Shown here: positions 60,508-64,000 of the stretch, one piece after another
How the letters are laid out: each line of letters opens with the position of its first letter
Position numbering within the stretch: position 1 is the stretch's first letter
NCBI RefSeq assembly: GCF_003201565.1
Contig: NZ_QJJP01000003.1
Location: 1-64,000, forward strand
Origin: Nitrosomonas sp. Nm84
Lineage (GTDB): Bacteria; Pseudomonadota; Gammaproteobacteria; Burkholderiales; Nitrosomonadaceae
Direction of reading: 5' to 3'
Length of the DNA stretch: 64,000 nucleotides
Notes under the pieces: generated by a model
What the model saw: the letters and a program-made list of their open reading frames with translations, nothing else
What the model was told of the DNA's origin: nothing
Databases searched by the model: none
Position numbers and translations under genes: made by a program

Positions 60508-61098
60508 CTATTTCTTGGGTTTGGCTGCACGTAATACCGGGTAATGCTGTATGAAAACCATATCCTGCGCGGCATGGTCTTTATGGCAAGCTGCACAGGC
60601 ATCATCCGCCTGTATTGCACCTTGCTTGGCTTCATAGGATTCAAAACCAAAGAACGCCCAGTTGCCGGGTCTGTCCGGATAGCGCTTGGAATCTTTTACC
60701 ATGGCGGCGATTCCATTGAATTCACCTTGAAAATAACCATTTCCGCTTGCCGATTCTTTTGCACCTACACTAACGAGTTCCTTAACGATGATTGTGCCAT
60801 CACGGAACTCACCTGTTTTTTTCCAATGATTCCAACTGGCTGGATCGATGTATACGTTATGAAATTCAGGAAATGCAGGTTTTCCATCATTCATATCATT
60901 GGGAGTAACTGGTGCACCCACAAAAATCCATTCACGATAGTCTCTTGGCGTAAGCAATGCATTTTCTTTAGTAAAATTACCAAACTTCTGATCTTTATGG
61001 TGTCCATGCGCATCAGAAGCACTTACCGGACTTGCCAGCGCAAGAGATAACAATACCGGGGCGATACTACCTAATAGCGTCTTTTTAAACTGTAACAT
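60508..61098 (-). CDS. cytL: Cytochrome P460
   Basis: 196 residues, signal peptide 1-28 (cleaved after PVSA). The mature protein follows N. europaea cytochrome P460: YREWIFVGAPVTPNDMNDGK, HNVYIDPASWNHWKKTGEFR, DGTIIVKELVSVG and the c-type haem motif CAACH (168-172). Lys106 (in IIVKEL) is the residue that cross-links to haem in P460. The family oxidises hydroxylamine and NO to N2O or nitrite in the periplasm of ammonia oxidisers. Position 131 is Ala (GIAAMVKD), where N. europaea has Glu (GLEASVKD), a residue linked to hydroxylamine oxidation. The gene stands alone with its own terminator. Confidence 0.95.
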   Translation of the reverse strand: MLQFKKTLLGSIAPVLLSLALASPVSASDAHGHHKDQKFGNFTKENALLTPRDYREWIFVGAPVTPNDMNDGKPAFPEFHNVYIDPASWNHWKKTGEFRDGTIIVKELVSVGAKESASGNGYFQGEFNGIAAMVKDSKRYPDRPGNWAFFGFESYEAKQGAIQADDACAACHKDHAAQDMVFIQHYPVLRAAKPKK

Positions 61099-61323
61099 AA
61101 TAAGCCCTTAAAATGATTAAAGAAACGTAACGAAAAAGCAATAGCATATACTGCCTTCTTTTTTATGGTAGTCAGACATATCATCTTCGTCAAGAGGTAA
61201 GTCAGATAGCTTTAACAAAAAAATCGTTTGCCTATCCGATTCCAAAAAAATGAAAAAACTAGCGGCAAGCGCTCCAACCGACACTATGATTCCTTGAGTG
61301 AATTTCTCCTGCGGCCATCACAA

Positions 61324-61364
61324 GAAAAAAAGCCCCTGAAAGAATAATACTTTCAGAGGCTTTT
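61324..61364 (-). terminator. Rho-independent terminator of the PEP-CTERM gene
   Basis: Minus-strand stem GCCTCTGAAAG / CTTTCAGGGGC (61350-61360, 61332-61342) followed by a T-run of seven. It lies about 20 nt after the stop at 61384. Confidence 0.8.
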
Positions 61365-61383
61365 AAAAATTGAAGCTAAGATT

Positions 61384-61971
61384 TTAGTTTTGTTTTTGTC
61401 TACGTAATGAAAATCCCACCAAACCCAATCCAACCAACAACATAGCATAGGTTTCTGGTTCTGGAACAGGTGAAACATACCAAGCAGAGTCGCCATTAGT
61501 ACCAATACCTTGTACATGCAGTGCTAAATCCCCATTGCTTGGAAGCAAAGCAGATCCCAATCCACCGACATGCCAGGTAACTGATTCAAATCCTGTGAGC
61601 TTATCATTGTGTGGATTGATCAAGTCGTATCTAAAATCAAATATGCCGGTTGGTCCCCCACCATTTTGCAAACTAACTGCAGCCACACCGCCACCTGCAT
61701 TAGTTGAAACTGATGTTGGTTTAATACCATCCACAGCCAATGCGCCTATGAATGAACTTGCACCAAAGATTGTGTTTAAGTCTAAAGCCGATAGCGTAAA
61801 TGTCCAATCACCACCACCGTTATCTGTAATCTCCAAATCAGCAAAATACGGATTTGCAGGCCCATTCCCAGCCAATAGTTGACCAAACTGATAACTTGCG
61901 GCTTGAGCACTACTTCCAAAGATAATAAGTCCAGCAATCATTATCGATATTGTTAATTTTCTTAAAATCAT
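61384..61971 (-). CDS. PEP-CTERM sorting-domain exported protein
   Basis: 195 residues from ATG 61971 with AGGAG 8 nt upstream; the frame is open further upstream but the extra part is not protein-like. Signal peptide (MILRKLTISIMIAGLIIFGS..AQA), a beta-rich Gly/Asn middle and the C-terminal PEP-CTERM signal VPEPETYAMLLVGLGLVGFS followed by RRQKQN. The exosortase EpsH/XrtA system recognises this sequence; neither its gene nor any EPS gene is in the window. Likely an extracellular matrix protein; no enzymatic domain is visible. Confidence 0.88.
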   Translation of the reverse strand: MILRKLTISIMIAGLIIFGSSAQAASYQFGQLLAGNGPANPYFADLEITDNGGGDWTFTLSALDLNTIFGASSFIGALAVDGIKPTSVSTNAGGGVAAVSLQNGGGPTGIFDFRYDLINPHNDKLTGFESVTWHVGGLGSALLPSNGDLALHVQGIGTNGDSAWYVSPVPEPETYAMLLVGLGLVGFSLRRQKQN

Positions 61972-62533
61972 TTTTATTACTCCTAAAAAATCGTTGCATT
62001 GATCCATTGACTTCCATGTATCAAAATATTTTGCAATTACAACGTAATAAAGATTGTTTACTACGGCGCTCACTTTAACTGCTCCAACAACTTGGCTCAA
62101 TAGACAATTAGTCCTTATTTATTAGTACCTTTGCACCTCTATTAATTAGTATTGTTGTCATGAATGAATCATTGCAGCGGCGCTGCACACCAGTATTGCG
62201 GCCACAACATCGACCATGACAAGTACGACTGTTAGCGCGGCGCAAGCCGAAACGTAGAGATTATGTTCAATGTTCTTGATGACCAGCTTTATAGATAAAA
62301 TGGCATTAAAGCTGGCATAAAAACTGTAAAGACAATTTCTGAGATAGTATTGCGATCACTACTGTCCCGTTAACTTTCAAAGTAGAGACATCTGAAAATC
62401 GGAGACGTGGTACCGGTTTAAAATTGTGAATCTCCCCGGTTTTTCAGGAAATAAAATAATTGGATAAGAGGGAGGGATGAAAAATCAAATCAGTTATTAA
62501 ACAACCCCGTGGCAAGACCACGGGGAATCGCAG
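61972..62533. other. Long intergenic region without a recognised gene
   Basis: About 560 bp between two leftward genes. It holds the leader of the PEP-CTERM gene, then sequence of mixed composition without a believable frame, the hairpin repeat at 62498-62529 and the string actgtcccgttaactttcaa (from about 62361), which resembles an insertion-sequence edge but cannot be assigned by eye. Confidence 0.45.
62498..62529 (-). repeat. CCCCGTGG hairpin repeat, copy 2 (terminator-like)
   Basis: Perfect 8-bp stem CCCCGTGG / CCACGGGG (62505-62512, 62518-62525). On the minus strand it is followed by TTGTTTAAT, so it can end transcription of the RTX-tailed gene at 62534. Related to the copy at 3670-3700. 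Confidence 0.65.
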
Positions 62534-64000
62534 TTAAATCATTACATAAATGTCATTGCCTGCGTTGCCGACAAGGTGGTCAGCGCCCATCAAATGATCC
62601 GTACCATCGGTGCCGGTCATGTAACCGTCGGCGGTGGTCGCTTGGATCATGTTGAAACTGTCAGCCGGCAAATGGGACGAGACGATGAGTTCGACCTTAT
62701 CGAGCAGGCCGCCGACGCTATCGTTGTCGCCTGCGACGGAACGGAAGGCGAGCACGTCATTTCCGCCGGTGCCGGTTGCGTGGAAATGGTAACCCGTCAT
62801 GGTGGAATTGGCAGGCATCACCGTTCCAATGACAGCGCCATTCCACAACACTTCCATCTTGGACGATGCGATGAAGCTGGGACGTCCGGCATAATCAAAA
62901 GAGATGCCGTAATATTTGCCGGTCTCGGTGTTCACCGATTGCGACAATACACCGTTATATGCATCGACCTCGGTGAAAGCTCGACCCGCCGGAGCACTCA
63001 TGCCGTTATGGCCGCTATCCCACAGTTCGATCTGATTGGTCGAGGATTGCCAGGGCCCGACTTTGCCATTCTTGAACAGCTTATAAGCATTGTCGCCGAG
63101 ATCACCCGTGAAGGCTTCGAAGCCGCCATTGATAATCAGATTGACGGTAGCGGGCGGCGGCGTTGTCGAAGCTGTCAAAGATACGGCGTCGACGTCAATA
63201 TCGAAGTTCGACTGCCCCTTCGGACTCACGTCCGACAGGCGAATGGCCGTATGTGCCGAGGTCGCGGTGAACGTCATGGAATATTCGGTCATGCCGTTCT
63301 TGATCGCGACCGTCTCGCTATCGACGAGCGTTGTGCCGTTCAATGCCTCCATCTTGATTTGCGCATCGGCGGTCGTGAGACCGTATACCGCCGCCTTGAA
63401 TTTCAACGTATAGATTTGGCCGACAACCGTGTTGATACCCTGCGACAGCACAGCATCATGGGAATTGGCCCAGCCGTCGAAGGCGAAATATTTGCTGCCT
63501 TCGGCAGTACGCGAAGCCGTCGTATCGACTCCGCCGGCACCCGTCAGCGTCCAAGCTACGCCGACCTTACCAAATCCGGCAGGGCTCGCTTCAAAGCCGC
63601 CATCGGCGATCAGATTGCCGGTAGCGGACGGGGGCAAGGTCAGCATTACCTTGTCCAGGAGACCGCCGACGCTGTCATTGTCGTCGGCGATAGACCGGAA
63701 GGCGAGCGCGTCATTTCCGCCGGTGCCTGTCACTTTGAAGCTGTAAGCTTTGAAGGTCGCATCGTTTGGTGTGATCGCGGCAATCACTTGCCCGTTCCAC
63801 AGCACCTCCATCTTCGAGGACACTACGTAATTGGGGCGCCCCGAAAAATCGAAGGACAGGTCATAGCTCTTACCCGCTTCTGTCTTGATCTGTTGCGACA
63901 GGATTCCGTTCTGTGCGTCGATTTCGGTGAAGATACGTCCGACGGGAGCGCTCACGCCGTTATGTCCGCTATCCCACAGTTCGATCTGGTTGGTCGAAGA
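62534..64000 (-). CDS. RTX-tailed repeat protein with NGGFE-type domains (partial at window edge)
   Basis: Reading frame stays open to the right window edge, so the N-terminus is missing; at least 488 residues. It shows alternating domains: type A (TNQIELWDSGHNG, SAPxGRxFTEVDAxNG, NDSVGGLLDKV) twice and type B (NLIADGGFEASPAGFGKVGV ... DVDAVSLTA) once between them. These resemble DUF642/carbohydrate-binding jelly-roll domains beginning NLIxNGGFE. The C-terminus has one RTX motif (VGNAGNDIYVMI). Probably secreted by a type I system. Codon use is visibly richer in G and C than in the neighbours, which suggests horizontal transfer. The function is unknown. Confidence 0.75.
   Translation of the reverse strand, partial: SSTNQIELWDSGHNGVSAPVGRIFTEIDAQNGILSQQIKTEAGKSYDLSFDFSGRPNYVVSSKMEVLWNGQVIAAITPNDATFKAYSFKVTGTGGNDALAFRSIADDNDSVGGLLDKVMLTLPPSATGNLIADGGFEASPAGFGKVGVAWTLTGAGGVDTTASRTAEGSKYFAFDGWANSHDAVLSQGINTVVGQIYTLKFKAAVYGLTTADAQIKMEALNGTTLVDSETVAIKNGMTEYSMTFTATSAHTAIRLSDVSPKGQSNFDIDVDAVSLTASTTPPPATVNLIINGGFEAFTGDLGDNAYKLFKNGKVGPWQSSTNQIELWDSGHNGMSAPAGRAFTEVDAYNGVLSQSVNTETGKYYGISFDYAGRPSFIASSKMEVLWNGAVIGTVMPANSTMTGYHFHATGTGGNDVLAFRSVAGDNDSVGGLLDKVELIVSSHLPADSFNMIQATTADGYMTGTDGTDHLMGADHLVGNAGNDIYVMI

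Noticed and set aside
61972-62100. Upstream extension of the PEP-CTERM gene frame
   Set aside because: The ATG at 61971 has a strong ribosome binding site and is followed at once by a signal peptide; the extension would bury it.
62330-62420. Possible insertion-sequence edge (actgtcccgttaactttcaa)
   Set aside because: No inverted partner or transposase fragment was found nearby, so it cannot be supported as a mobile element.
1-64000. tRNA, rRNA, riboswitch and CRISPR features
   Set aside because: I saw no cloverleaf, rRNA segment, known riboswitch core or direct-repeat array on either strand; a covariance-model scan would be needed to exclude small RNAs.

Overview
The window looks like chromosomal DNA of an ammonia-oxidising betaproteobacterium of the genus Nitrosomonas. 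The evidence is a cytochrome P460 gene (60508-61098) very close to the N. europaea enzyme, an SmbP-like small lipoprotein, hopanoid genes next to lysA, a PEP-CTERM protein and moderate G+C. The residue at P460 position 131 (Ala) recalls the protein described from Nitrosomonas sp. AL212. The strain assignment is inference.

Layout. 1-1.3 kb holds relics: IS21-like end repeats, an SmbP-like lipoprotein and a frameshifted zot fragment of a filamentous phage. 1.3-3.6 kb encodes an S-layer/RTX-like protein without a signal peptide. 4.0-6.8 kb is an accessory stretch of small exported proteins, an HdeD-type membrane protein, a small gene broken by an in-frame stop and an IS3-family relic. 7-13.6 kb carries a DUF4139 protein, a secreted GH38-like glycosidase, a dienelactone hydrolase, an unknown exported protein and an HbpS/GlcG-like protein. 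20.5-31.6 kb and 53.9-61.1 kb are mostly housekeeping: tmk-holB, ampD, a sugar-phosphate mutarotase, purT, queG, tsaE-amiC, a four-gene Mla-type lipid ABC transporter, lptM-lysA, squalene synthase-hpnA, and gloB/methyltransferase-rnhA-dnaQ (the same neighbours as in E. coli). The right end has a PEP-CTERM protein and a G+C-rich RTX-tailed repeat protein cut by the window edge.

The outstanding feature is a family of eight very large genes, all on the minus strand: two at 13.7-20.4 kb and six in a row at 31.6-53.5 kb. Together they cover about 28 kb. Each encodes integrin-alpha-like FG-GAP beta-propeller repeats followed by an RTX calcium-binding domain with a type-I-secretion-like C-terminus and no signal peptide. 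I counted 99 FG-GAP blades in 14 propeller+RTX modules. Thirteen modules have exactly seven blades and one has eight. Proteins carry one, two or three whole modules. Four of the spacers between genes are nearly identical, the last about 167 residues are nearly identical between genes, and the three genes at 31.6-45.5 kb share blade-specific signatures. This points to expansion by whole-module and whole-gene duplication with later homogenisation. No type I secretion genes lie in the window, so the exporter must be encoded elsewhere.

The likely shared role of these proteins is a calcium-dependent extracellular or surface layer (adhesion, biofilm matrix). That is inference from domain content only.
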